This document shows positions 1 through 7,213 of a DNA stretch of 39,693 nt, one piece after another. A program made the position numbers and the translations under genes. How positions within the stretch are numbered: position 1 is the first letter of the stretch; the number at the start of each line of letters is the position of its first letter. This DNA comes from an uncultured Lachnospiraceae bacterium (GTDB taxonomy: Bacteria; Bacillota; Clostridia; Lachnospirales; Lachnospiraceae), in the NCBI GenBank assembly GCA_947166015.1, contig CAMVCQ010000009.1:1-39693 (forward strand). Reading direction: 5' to 3'. The notes beneath the pieces were generated by a model, which saw nothing but the letters and a program-made list of their open reading frames with translations, ran no database searches and was not told where the DNA came from.

Positions 1-29
1 ACAACTGGAGGGAGGTAAGGTGTGAGACT

Positions 30-206
30 ATGTCTAGTGTAATTGTTAAAGAAAATGAATCACTGGATAGCGCTCTTCGCCGTTTCAAGAGAAACTGTGC
101 GAAAGCAGGGATCCAGCAGGAGATTCGTAAAAGAGAGCACTATGAAAAGCCTAGCGTCAGACGCAAGAAAAAGTCTGAGGCTGCTCGCAAAAGAAAGTTC
201 AAATAA
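30..206 (+). CDS. rpsU: 30S ribosomal protein S21
   Basis: A 58-residue protein starting [20 protein letters not shown] and ending in a run of Lys/Arg ([14 protein letters not shown]), the usual length and shape of Firmicute S21, a small-subunit protein near the platform that helps mRNA initiation. The start is fixed by a strong GGGAGGTAAG ribosome-binding site at 10-19. It is followed by phoH and ybeY, a common order in Clostridia. The upstream promoter lies outside the window. Confidence 0.96.
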   Translation: MSSVIVKENESLDSALRRFKRNCAKAGIQQEIRKREHYEKPSVRRKKKSEAARKRKFK

Positions 207-220
207 GAATTTGTGAAAAC

Positions 221-253
221 AGAGCCTGTATCTCGAATGAGAAAACAGGCTCT
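221..253 (+). terminator. hairpin between rpsU and phoH
   Basis: AGAGCCTGT (221-229) pairs perfectly with ACAGGCTCT (245-253) around a 15-nt loop. It is followed only by ATTGCGTTG, not a true U-tract, so it is more likely an attenuating or RNA-protecting hairpin that sets S21 above PhoH expression than a full terminator. Confidence 0.5.
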
Positions 254-287
254 ATTGCGTTGAAAAGGGATGAAACGGAGGCGCTGT

Positions 288-1289
288 TTGGATACTGAGT
301 TGGAGCTTGAGATACCGGGCGACGATCTGAGAAATATATTCGGTCAGCTCGACAAAAACCTGAAAAAAATAGAAAAAACGCTGAACATTTCCGTGACGGC
401 CAGGGACAAAGGTATCCTGATACGCGGAACGGAAGTAGGTGTGAAAAAAGCTGAGCATGTATTTGGCGAGTTGTACAAGGTTTCTGCGGGCGGAGAGACA
501 GTGAGCGAGCAAAAGGTTGATTATCTTTTGTCACTTGAAATGGAGGATATAGAGCTTTCGTTTTCTGAGATAGACAGGGAACTTTTGGGACATACGGTTT
601 CAGGTAAGCCGATCCGCCCGAAGACTCTCGGACAGAAAAAATATGTAAACCAGATAAAAGAAAACATGATGGTTTTTGGCCTGGGACCTGCGGGAACAGG
701 AAAAACCTATCTCGCTATGGCAATGGCTATCCAGGCATTTAAAACAGATGAAGTAGGAAAGATAATCCTTACAAGACCAGCCATAGAAGCGGGAGAGAGC
801 TTGGGGTTTTTGCCGGGTGATCTTCAGCAAAAGATAGACCCGTACCTAAGGCCACTCTATGACGCATTGTATACGATCATGGGGGCAGAGAGCTTTGCCA
901 GAAACAGTGAAAAAGGCTTGATCGAGGTTGCACCTCTCGCATATATGAGAGGAAGGACACTCGATAACGCTTTTATAATTCTTGATGAAGCGCAAAACAC
1001 AACTCCGGCGCAGATGAAGATGTTTCTCACAAGGATCGGGTTTGGCTCAAAGGTAGTGATCACGGGTGATCTTTCGCAAAAGGATCTGCCATACTCAACT
1101 GAGTCGGGACTTGAGGTTGCCGTAAAAGTCCTTGATGGTATTGAAGACATCGGTTTTTCATACCTTACAAACAAAGATGTTGTAAGGCATCCGCTTGTCC
1201 AAAGGATCGTACACGCGTATGAAAAGTATGAGGCGAAGCAAAACTACAGGGAAACACGAAAAGCCCGCCATACAGGCAACAAACGATGA
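288..1289 (+). CDS. phoH: PhoH-like P-loop ATPase (PhoL type)
   Basis: Cytoplasmic ATPase of the PhoH family, thought to act in RNA metabolism with YbeY, its neighbour here. Visible motifs are Walker A GPAGTGKT, Walker B FIILDEAQN with TTPAQMKMFLTRIG, and the sensor-like VVITGD. The N-terminal 100 residues form a small KH-like RNA-binding module (IPGDDLRNIFGQLDKNLKKI). I prefer the TTG start at 288, which has AACGGAGG (274-281) six bases upstream and gives MDTELELEIPG, typical of the family. An in-frame ATG at 270 also exists but has GGG touching the start codon and adds six unlikely residues (MKRRRC). Length is about 333 residues, normal for the family. Confidence 0.93.
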   Translation: MDTELELEIPGDDLRNIFGQLDKNLKKIEKTLNISVTARDKGILIRGTEVGVKKAEHVFGELYKVSAGGETVSEQKVDYLLSLEMEDIELSFSEIDRELLGHTVSGKPIRPKTLGQKKYVNQIKENMMVFGLGPAGTGKTYLAMAMAIQAFKTDEVGKIILTRPAIEAGESLGFLPGDLQQKIDPYLRPLYDALYTIMGAESFARNSEKGLIEVAPLAYMRGRTLDNAFIILDEAQNTTPAQMKMFLTRIGFGSKVVITGDLSQKDLPYSTESGLEVAVKVLDGIEDIGFSYLTNKDVVRHPLVQRIVHAYEKYEAKQNYRETRKARHTGNKR

Positions 1290-1343
1290 CAATTAAAAAG
1301 ATGCATTAACAGTATCTGCTGATTTGATGAAAATGGATAAAAA

Positions 1344-1838
1344 ATGATTGATTATGTAAATGACTATGATTATAAATTTGATTTTGATGAAATAAAGCTT
1401 ATCGAAGAGCTTACAAAAGCTACTATGGATGAGCTTGATTGTCCGTATGATGTTTATGTGACGGTAAGCATTGTTGATCCGGATATGATACAAAAGATCA
1501 ACAATGAATTCAGGGAGATAGATGCGGTCACGGATGTATTGAGCTTTCCGATGTGTGAGTATGACGATCCGGGAGTTTTTGAAGGGGACATTTTTGATGA
1601 GACGATGGAAACTGATCCGGATACGGATGAACTTTTGCTGGGCGATGTTGTGCTTTGCTATGACAGAGTGATCTCGCAGGCAAAAGAATACGGACACAGC
1701 GAAAAAAGAGAGTTCGCATTTTTGGTAGTTCACAGTCTTTTGCATCTTTGTGGGTTTGATCACATAGAGGATGATGACCGCGTTTTGATGGAAGAAAAGC
1801 AAAAGCTCATTCTTGACAGAGTAAATATAACAAGATAA
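1344..1838 (+). CDS. ybeY: endoribonuclease / rRNA maturation factor YbeY
   Basis: A 164-residue metalloprotein needed for 16S rRNA 3'-end maturation and ribosome quality control. The metal-binding motif is VVHSLLHLCGFDHIEDD, with the three conserved histidines; Ser replaces the more common Gly after the first His. The N-terminal part contains the family's NxxFRxxDxxTDVLSFP stretch. It lies 54 bases after phoH. Only a weak ribosome-binding site is visible. A six-codon mini-ORF (ATG at 1327) ends in a TGA overlapping this ATG, so coupling is possible but unproven. Confidence 0.95.
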   Translation: MIDYVNDYDYKFDFDEIKLIEELTKATMDELDCPYDVYVTVSIVDPDMIQKINNEFREIDAVTDVLSFPMCEYDDPGVFEGDIFDETMETDPDTDELLLGDVVLCYDRVISQAKEYGHSEKREFAFLVVHSLLHLCGFDHIEDDDRVLMEEKQKLILDRVNITR

Positions 1839-1840
1839 TA

Positions 1841-1977
1841 GTGTGAAAAATCACACTGATATGCTGATTTTTCACACGGCTATTTGTTCCGGAGCGTCAC
1901 AAATAGCCACTGATGGCAGACGAGAACTTGATGTTCTCGTCGCCACTCCGTCGCTACTCTCCGGAATGGAGGTTAAT
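1841..1977 (+). promoter_or_regulatory. structured intergenic RNA element, copy A (pseudoknotted)
   Basis: Begins two bases after the ybeY stop. P1 is a 13-bp hairpin (1841-1853/1865-1877) with an 11-nt loop. P2 (1878-1887/1899-1908) has a loop whose TCCGGAG (1888-1894) can pair with CTCCGGA (1959-1965), an H-type pseudoknot. Inside the pseudoknot lies P3: GGC, bulged A1918, nine base pairs, loop TTGAT, closing at 1944. The pseudoknot strand ends just before ATGGAGGTTAAT and an ATG at 1978. The same architecture recurs at 4759-4892 with different helix sequences. I do not recognise the class. The function is inferred to be cis-regulation of downstream translation. Confidence 0.75.
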
Positions 1978-2010
1978 ATGTTTATAGTTCATGGATTTAT
2001 TTCTATGTGA
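1978..2010 (+). CDS. possible 10-residue leader peptide
   Basis: An ATG directly behind the copy-A element has a perfect GGAGG five bases upstream and reads MFIVHGFISM before TGA. The flippase start lies 32 bases further on. The same start signal in the second element opens a 115-residue gene, so this could be a real leader ORF or the remnant of a lost gene. Nothing but the initiation signal supports translation. Confidence 0.35.
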   Translation: MFIVHGFISM

Positions 2011-2042
2011 GTTGTTTCTAAATATTTAAAACAGGTGATCTG

Positions 2043-3680
2043 ATGGCGCGCAAAAACAACAGCAGTGATTTTTTGAAACAGGGCGGTATACTTGCTATCG
2101 CCTCTCTTGTCGTGCGCTTTATCGGACTTATCTACAGGATTCCGATGTCCAATATCCTTGGTGAAGAGGGAAACGGCATCTATGCGGTGGCATTTGAGAT
2201 CTACGATCTGGTGCTCATCATATCATCTTATTCTTTGCCACTTGCCATGTCAAAAATAATCTCTGCGCAGATTGCAAAAAAAGAATATAAAAACTCATCT
2301 CAAACGCTCAGAGTAGGTTTGATTTTTTCTACTATATCCGGAATTGTTTTCGGTGGAGGATTATTTATAGGAGCATCTCTGATAGAGGAGCATATTTATC
2401 CTGAGTATGTCGGAGTTCATATACCTTTAAGGGTGCTTGCACCGACTATAGCTATCGTGGCATTTTTGGGAGTTTTCAGAGGATATTTCCAGGGTAGAAA
2501 AACGATGATGCCCACGGCGATATCACAGGTTATAGAACAGGTTGTAAACGCAATTGTAAGCGTGCTTGCAAGTTGGCTTTTTATGAAATGGAGCATGGGG
2601 AATTTCCATCAGGCTGCGATAGGAGCTGCAGGTGGAACGCTTGGGACATGTCTTGGGGCAGCGAGTGCACTCCTTATGCTATTATTTATCTATTCTATCT
2701 ACAGACCTATCAAGAAAAAAAGAGAGCGTGCTGATGTGACCGGAAAAGTTGACTCGACGGGATATCTTTTCAAGGTTTTGTTGCTGACTATTTTTCCGGT
2801 CATATTATCGCAGACAGTGTACAATATAAGCGGACTTATAGATTTCAAATTGTTTGGATACTTTTCAGCTCAAAACGGTGTGGATCCGGTCGAGATAAAA
2901 AGTATGGTTGGAGTATACAGCTCGAAGTACAGGGTTCTGTGCTCTGTACCCATAGCTCTTTCGACTGCGCTTGCTTCATCTATGATACCGACTGCTGTTG
3001 CTGCGTATACAAGAGGTGATATAAAAGAATTGAAAGACAGTATAGCAGCCGTGGTAAAAATGAACATGATAATAGCATTTCCCTGCGCCGTGGGTTACTC
3101 GGTTCTCGGACAGCCTGTAGTAAAAATGCTCTTTTCGTCGAATTACATTCTAGGCGGAAGGATGTTGATCGCAGGCTCCGCAGCTATAGTTTTCTATGCT
3201 TTGTCAAATGTCACCGGAGGAGCATTGCAAAGCGTTGACAAAATGAGTATCCCTGTCATAAACTCAGCGATATCGCTTGCTGTCCACATAGGGATAGTCA
3301 TAGCCTGTCTCAAACTGACGCCGATGGGGATATATGCACTTCTTGTCGGAAATATTACTTTCCCGATGGTTGTTTATATACTGAATATGATTGCTATAAG
3401 GCGATATATACCCGGCTACAAACAGGAGATCACAAAGACATTTATCGGTCCGCTTGCAGCATCGTTGTGGATGGCTGCCGTTACAGTGGTCATATATATG
3501 CTTACCGGGCTTGTGACCGGGTCAAACATTATCAGGACTCTGATAGCTTTGGTGTTTGCGATAGCGTCTTATTTTTCGATACTTTTGATACTCGGAGCAA
3601 TGACAAAGGAAGAGATAGTCAGATTGCCGTTTGGATACAGGTTGTATGCGGTTGCCAAAAAATGTCGCCTGATCGACTGA
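2043..3680 (+). CDS. MOP-superfamily flippase, SpoVB/YtgP (MurJ-like) family
   Basis: A 545-residue polytopic membrane protein with about 14 hydrophobic segments. The start FLKQGGILAIASLVVRFIGLIYRIPMSNILGEEGNGIYA matches, by recognition, the SpoVB/YtgP branch of polysaccharide and lipid II flippases. The family translocates undecaprenyl-linked precursors across the membrane for cell-wall or spore-cortex synthesis. FRGYFQGRKTMMPTAISQ is the characteristic central stretch. The start has CAGGTGAT close upstream. It is preceded by structured element A and a mini-ORF. Which flippase role it has (lipid II or another polymer) cannot be decided from sequence alone. Confidence 0.88.
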   Translation: MARKNNSSDFLKQGGILAIASLVVRFIGLIYRIPMSNILGEEGNGIYAVAFEIYDLVLIISSYSLPLAMSKIISAQIAKKEYKNSSQTLRVGLIFSTISGIVFGGGLFIGASLIEEHIYPEYVGVHIPLRVLAPTIAIVAFLGVFRGYFQGRKTMMPTAISQVIEQVVNAIVSVLASWLFMKWSMGNFHQAAIGAAGGTLGTCLGAASALLMLLFIYSIYRPIKKKRERADVTGKVDSTGYLFKVLLLTIFPVILSQTVYNISGLIDFKLFGYFSAQNGVDPVEIKSMVGVYSSKYRVLCSVPIALSTALASSMIPTAVAAYTRGDIKELKDSIAAVVKMNMIIAFPCAVGYSVLGQPVVKMLFSSNYILGGRMLIAGSAAIVFYALSNVTGGALQSVDKMSIPVINSAISLAVHIGIVIACLKLTPMGIYALLVGNITFPMVVYILNMIAIRRYIPGYKQEITKTFIGPLAASLWMAAVTVVIYMLTGLVTGSNIIRTLIALVFAIASYFSILLILGAMTKEEIVRLPFGYRLYAVAKKCRLID

Positions 3681-3709
3681 TCATCCTGTGTGACAGCGGA
3701 GCGTAACAG

Positions 3710-3738
3710 TTGACAGAGTTATGAAGAAATAGTATAAT
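3710..3738 (+). promoter_or_regulatory. sigma-A promoter for the zinc-ribbon gene
   Basis: TTGACA (3710-3715), 17-bp spacer, TATAAT (3733-3738): both consensus hexamers at optimal spacing, 30 bases after the flippase stop. It makes the gene at 3812 the first of a new transcription unit. Confidence 0.85.
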
Positions 3739-3811
3739 ACTATAAGCTTGCAAAACACGTTTTTTAAAAGAAAAGCGTAGAAAAAAATGATTATTTTTTA
3801 GGAGGTTTGTG

Positions 3812-4759
3812 ATGCCCTGGTGTCCGAATTGTAAAAATGAATACAGAGAGGGGATTACCGAGTGCGCCGATTGTGGCGTGGAATTGGTAGATGAGCTCCC
3901 TGAGGAAGAGGACGAGTACAAAGAGCCTGTTCCTGTAGTTATGTTTTTGTCGAGCGAGAGAAGTGTTTGTGATAAGCTTGTCAGATATTTGAAGCTCAAT
4001 GGGGTTTATTCTGCAGAATGTGTCATAGGAAGTGCAGAAGGCGAAGAAGAGGAAACATACGAACTTATCGTTGCTGATATCGAAAAGGACAGATTTTTTG
4101 AGATACTGCCCGGAGCTGTAGAAGGCGAAGATATCAATGAGGATCGCATGTATGAGCTGGTGCCTGATCTCGAGGACAGACTTGATGAGATAGACAGCGA
4201 AGAAGCTTCCATGCAGTTTTCGGAGATACGATCTGAAGCAAGCTCTGTATATGTACATAAAAAAGACAAATATGCAGACCTGAAGTTTTCAGGATACTCA
4301 TTTATCGCATTTGGCTTTGTTGGGTTTGCTGTTGTAGCGCTCAATGCATTGAAAGTGATAAATCTTTTCAACCTGTATTCGATGATAATAATGTCACTGG
4401 TATTCGTTATATTTTTTGGCATCGGAATCAGCTCGCTTGTGAAAGCATCCAAGATCAAAAAGTCAGTTGAAGTAGAGGATGAGTTTACAGAGCAGATACA
4501 AGAGTGGATCAAGGACAACCTTACCGGCGACCTTATAGCCGAATGGTACGATGAAAACCGTGAGGATCAGGAGAATTATTTTGACATCACTGAAAAGCTT
4601 CAAAAAATGCTTGCGGAGGAGTTTCCGAACATCAATCCGTCGTATATCGACGAGCTTGCGGATGAGAGATACAATGATTACCTTGAAAGCTCAGCGTATG
4701 AGGATCCGGAAGACATCCCTGTAGCGGCTGATGATGAAGATGAGGAAGATGAGATATAG
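3812..4759 (+). CDS. zinc-ribbon membrane protein of unknown function
   Basis: Residues 1-25 hold two CxxC pairs (CPNC, CADC), a zinc ribbon. A stretch from about 40 to 105 resembles DUF2007-type putative signal-transducing domains (VPVVMFLSSERSVCDKLVRYL), though this assignment is tentative. Two membrane segments follow at about 155-210, then a cytoplasmic acidic tail ending DDEDEEDEI. I chose ATG 3812, six bases after AGGAGG (3800-3805); an adjacent GTG at 3809 is too close. It has its own strong promoter. The stop codon's last base is the first base of structured element B, so the element lies between this gene and the small membrane protein. Confidence 0.8.
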   Translation: MPWCPNCKNEYREGITECADCGVELVDELPEEEDEYKEPVPVVMFLSSERSVCDKLVRYLKLNGVYSAECVIGSAEGEEEETYELIVADIEKDRFFEILPGAVEGEDINEDRMYELVPDLEDRLDEIDSEEASMQFSEIRSEASSVYVHKKDKYADLKFSGYSFIAFGFVGFAVVALNALKVINLFNLYSMIIMSLVFVIFFGIGISSLVKASKIKKSVEVEDEFTEQIQEWIKDNLTGDLIAEWYDENREDQENYFDITEKLQKMLAEEFPNINPSYIDELADERYNDYLESSAYEDPEDIPVAADDEDEEDEI

Positions 4760-4892
4760 TGTGAAAAATCGCATTGATATGCCGATTTTTCACACGGTTA
4801 TTTGCGACGAGCACAAATAACCTTTGATCCGACATGCGTGCTTCAAGCACGCATGCGGTGACTCGCACAAGTGCTCGTCATGGAGGGTTAAT
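4759..4892 (+). promoter_or_regulatory. structured intergenic RNA element, copy B (pseudoknotted)
   Basis: Starts in the stop codon of the preceding gene. P1 is 13 bp (4759-4771/4783-4795) with an 11-nt loop differing from copy A at one base. P2 is 4796-4804/4814-4822. Its loop GACGAGCA (4806-4813) pairs with TGCTCGTC (4872-4879). P3 is CCG, bulged A4832, nine pairs (4833-4841/4847-4855), loop TTCAA, CGG to 4858. The pseudoknot strand abuts ATGGAGGGTTAAT and the ATG of the next gene. Compared with copy A, the P1 closing pair is G-C instead of A-T and a P2 pair is T-A instead of C-G. P3 and the pseudoknot are completely rewritten but still pair. Confidence 0.78.
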
Positions 4893-5240
4893 ATGAGTAA
4901 AAGTTCTAAATGCAGTTGTATTCCGGATATAAGCGAAATAGAATCACTCGGTGATATACCTGTGATCATTGATGAAACAAAAGATAATTGCAAAAAAGAG
5001 ATAAAAAAAGAATTAAAGAAAAAAGTAGGCAAAAAAATCAAGAAAAAGAAAGGAAGCATTATGAAGTTTTTGATCAAGCTTATTGCGAAACTGATTTTTA
5101 AAGCTGCTATACTTGCAGGATTTATGGCAGGGGTTTTGTTTATACTGAACAAATTCGCTCCTGAGGTATTTGATGATGCGTACAACTGGTTTGTTGATTT
5201 AAGAGAGAAAAAGGAAATCACAGAGAAGGATGAAGACTGA
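4893..5240 (+). CDS. small single-pass membrane protein of unknown function
   Basis: A 115-residue protein starting MSKSSKCSCIPDISEIESLG. It has a Lys-rich segment (about 38-60), one hydrophobic segment (about 62-90, FLIKLIAKLIFKAAILAGFM) and a charged tail. The ATG at 4893 has GGAGGG five to six bases upstream at the end of structured element B; an in-frame ATG at 4824 lies inside the element's helices and is rejected. The gene overlaps the next start by 11 bases, suggesting translational coupling to the radical SAM gene. No family recognised. The N-terminal CSC could bind metal or be modified, but nothing shows this. Confidence 0.75.
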   Translation: MSKSSKCSCIPDISEIESLGDIPVIIDETKDNCKKEIKKELKKKVGKKIKKKKGSIMKFLIKLIAKLIFKAAILAGFMAGVLFILNKFAPEVFDDAYNWFVDLREKKEITEKDED

Positions 5241-7128
5241 TTCCAATTATATCTATCCGCCGTCCAGAAAGCTTGCGCTTTCCGAAGAAATACTGATGCA
5301 GGTTGAAAAACCTGCAAGGTATATCGGTGGTGAAAAAAACAGTATCTATATGGAGCCGTCAGAAGTGGCGGTTCATTTTTGTATGTGTTTTCCGGATGTT
5401 TATGAGATCGGAATGTCTCATCTCGGGATCCAGATACTCTACGAAATGTTCAATTCCTTTGAGGACACTTATTGCGAGAGAGTTTACAGCCCCTGGCCTG
5501 ACCTCGACGAGATAATGCGCGAAAAAAATATCCCATTATTTTCAATGGAAACACAAACCCCCATAAAAGATTTTGATTTTTTGGGAATAACTCTGCAATA
5601 CGAGATGTGCTATACAAATGTTTTGCAGGTGCTCGACTTGTCCGGGATACCGCTTCGTTCAAAAGACAGAGGCTTTGAGTTTCCGATAGTTATGGCGGGG
5701 GGACCTTGCACATACAATCCTGAGCCTATAGCTGATTTTTTTGACATTTTTTATATCGGAGATGGTGAGACCTCTTTTAGAGAGCTGATCGATGTGTATA
5801 AAGAAGTCAGAGATTCAGATGGAACAAAAGAAGAGTTTTTGTTTAGAGCATCGCAGGTGCCGGGTATATATGTTCCTTCGCTGTATGATGTGAGCTACAA
5901 TGAAGACGGAACTATCGCTGAGTTTAAACCAAACAAAACCGGAGTTCCCGAAAAGGTCAAAAAACAGGTTGTGACAAACCTTGATGATACATACTATCCC
6001 GAAAAGCCGTTGATCCCTTATATCAGGGCGACTCAGGACAGGGTGGTGCTCGAGATCCAAAGAGGCTGTATCAGAGGTTGCAGGTTTTGTCAGGCTGGGA
6101 TCACATACCGCCCTGTCAGAAAAAGGAGTGTAGAAAAACTCAAAGACCTCGCGATAAAAATGCTCGAATCAACCGGATACGAGGAGATGACGCTGTCGTC
6201 GCTGAGCTCAAGTGACTATGAGCAGCTTGGCGAACTCGTGACATTTTTGATCGAGCAGGGTGAAAAATACCATTGCAATATCGCGCTTCCTTCACTTAGG
6301 ATCGATGAGTTTTCACTTGATGTCATGAGCAAGGTCCAGGATGTGAAAAAATCATCCCTTACTTTTGCACCGGAGGCCGGCTCGCAGAGAATGCGAAATG
6401 TAATTAACAAAAACCTAACAAAGGATGTGATCCTCGAGGGCGCGATCACAGCGTTTAAAGGCGGCTGGAAAAGAGTTAAGCTGTACTTCATGCTTGGGCT
6501 TCCCGGCGAAGAGGACGAAGATATCAGAAATATAGCTGACCTTGCCGATGAGATCGCAGCGGCATACTTTGAAAACATCCCCAAGGAAAAACGTCAGGGA
6601 AGACCTGAGATCACGGCGAGCTCTTCATTTTTCGTTCCAAAACCATTCACCCCGTTTCAATGGGTGTCTATGGGGACGGCTGACTACTTTGAAGAAAAAA
6701 GGCTTATGCTGACGGATCATTTCAAGACAAAGCTAAACAAAAAATCATTGAGATATATTTGTCACGATGCCAAAACATCCGAACTTGAAGGCTTGTTTGC
6801 AAGGGGTGACAGACGTCTTTCTGATTTCATCGAGGCGGCTTACAAAAAAGGTTGTATATTTGATGCTTGGACTGAGCATTTTCAATATGATATCTGGTAC
6901 GAGCTTATTGATGAGATGGGCATCGACCTTGAGTTTTATAATTACAGGGAGCGCAATGAGGATGAGATCTTGCCGTGGGATTTCATAGATGCGGGCGTGA
7001 CAAAGCAGTTTTTGTGGCGTGAATATATGCTGTCAAAAGAAGCCATAACAACTCCAAACTGTCGCGAAAAATGCTCCGGCTGCGGTTGCGCAAGGTTTAA
7101 AACAGGCGTATGTGTCGGAGAAGCCTAA
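5230..7128 (+). CDS. TIGR03960-type B12-binding/radical SAM protein
   Basis: A 632-residue protein. An N-terminal B12-binding-like region (about 40-200) contains VYEIGMSHLGIQILY and MAGGPCTYNPEPIADFFD. The radical SAM core follows, with the cluster motif RGCIRGCRFCQAGITYRPVR (CxxxCxxC) at about 280-300. The C-terminus carries NCREKCSGCGCARF, a cysteine set typical of this family. The reaction is not known. In many Clostridia it is followed by a DUF2344 (TIGR03936) gene and then rng; here rng follows directly and no DUF2344 gene is seen. The start overlaps the preceding small gene by 11 bases. Confidence 0.88.
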   Translation: MKTDSNYIYPPSRKLALSEEILMQVEKPARYIGGEKNSIYMEPSEVAVHFCMCFPDVYEIGMSHLGIQILYEMFNSFEDTYCERVYSPWPDLDEIMREKNIPLFSMETQTPIKDFDFLGITLQYEMCYTNVLQVLDLSGIPLRSKDRGFEFPIVMAGGPCTYNPEPIADFFDIFYIGDGETSFRELIDVYKEVRDSDGTKEEFLFRASQVPGIYVPSLYDVSYNEDGTIAEFKPNKTGVPEKVKKQVVTNLDDTYYPEKPLIPYIRATQDRVVLEIQRGCIRGCRFCQAGITYRPVRKRSVEKLKDLAIKMLESTGYEEMTLSSLSSSDYEQLGELVTFLIEQGEKYHCNIALPSLRIDEFSLDVMSKVQDVKKSSLTFAPEAGSQRMRNVINKNLTKDVILEGAITAFKGGWKRVKLYFMLGLPGEEDEDIRNIADLADEIAAAYFENIPKEKRQGRPEITASSSFFVPKPFTPFQWVSMGTADYFEEKRLMLTDHFKTKLNKKSLRYICHDAKTSELEGLFARGDRRLSDFIEAAYKKGCIFDAWTEHFQYDIWYELIDEMGIDLEFYNYRERNEDEILPWDFIDAGVTKQFLWREYMLSKEAITTPNCREKCSGCGCARFKTGVCVGEA

Positions 7129-7161
7129 AAAAAGATCAGATTCTGCAAGGTGCCTAAACGC

Positions 7162-7181
7162 GTCGATGCGGTTGCATCGAC
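7162..7181 (+). other. perfect hairpin before rng
   Basis: GTCGATGC (7162-7169), loop GGTT, GCATCGAC (7174-7181). No U-run follows, so it is not a terminator. It sits 32 bases before the rng start and could stabilise or process the mRNA, perhaps as an autoregulatory target of RNase G; that role is speculation. Confidence 0.5.
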
Positions 7182-7213
7182 AAGAGAAGGCAACAAAGCA
7201 GGTGGAAAAACAG

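Noticed and set aside
1327..1347. six-codon ORF overlapping the ybeY start
   Set aside because: It lacks a ribosome-binding site and could arise by chance in A-rich DNA, so it is only mentioned under ybeY.
1293..1802. 169-residue minus-strand ORF over ybeY
   Set aside because: It shadows ybeY and shows no protein-like composition or start signal.
1841..1977. pistol, hammerhead or HDV-like ribozyme
   Set aside because: TGAT-type linkers and a pseudoknot are present, but the conserved catalytic-core sequences of those classes as I know them are not.
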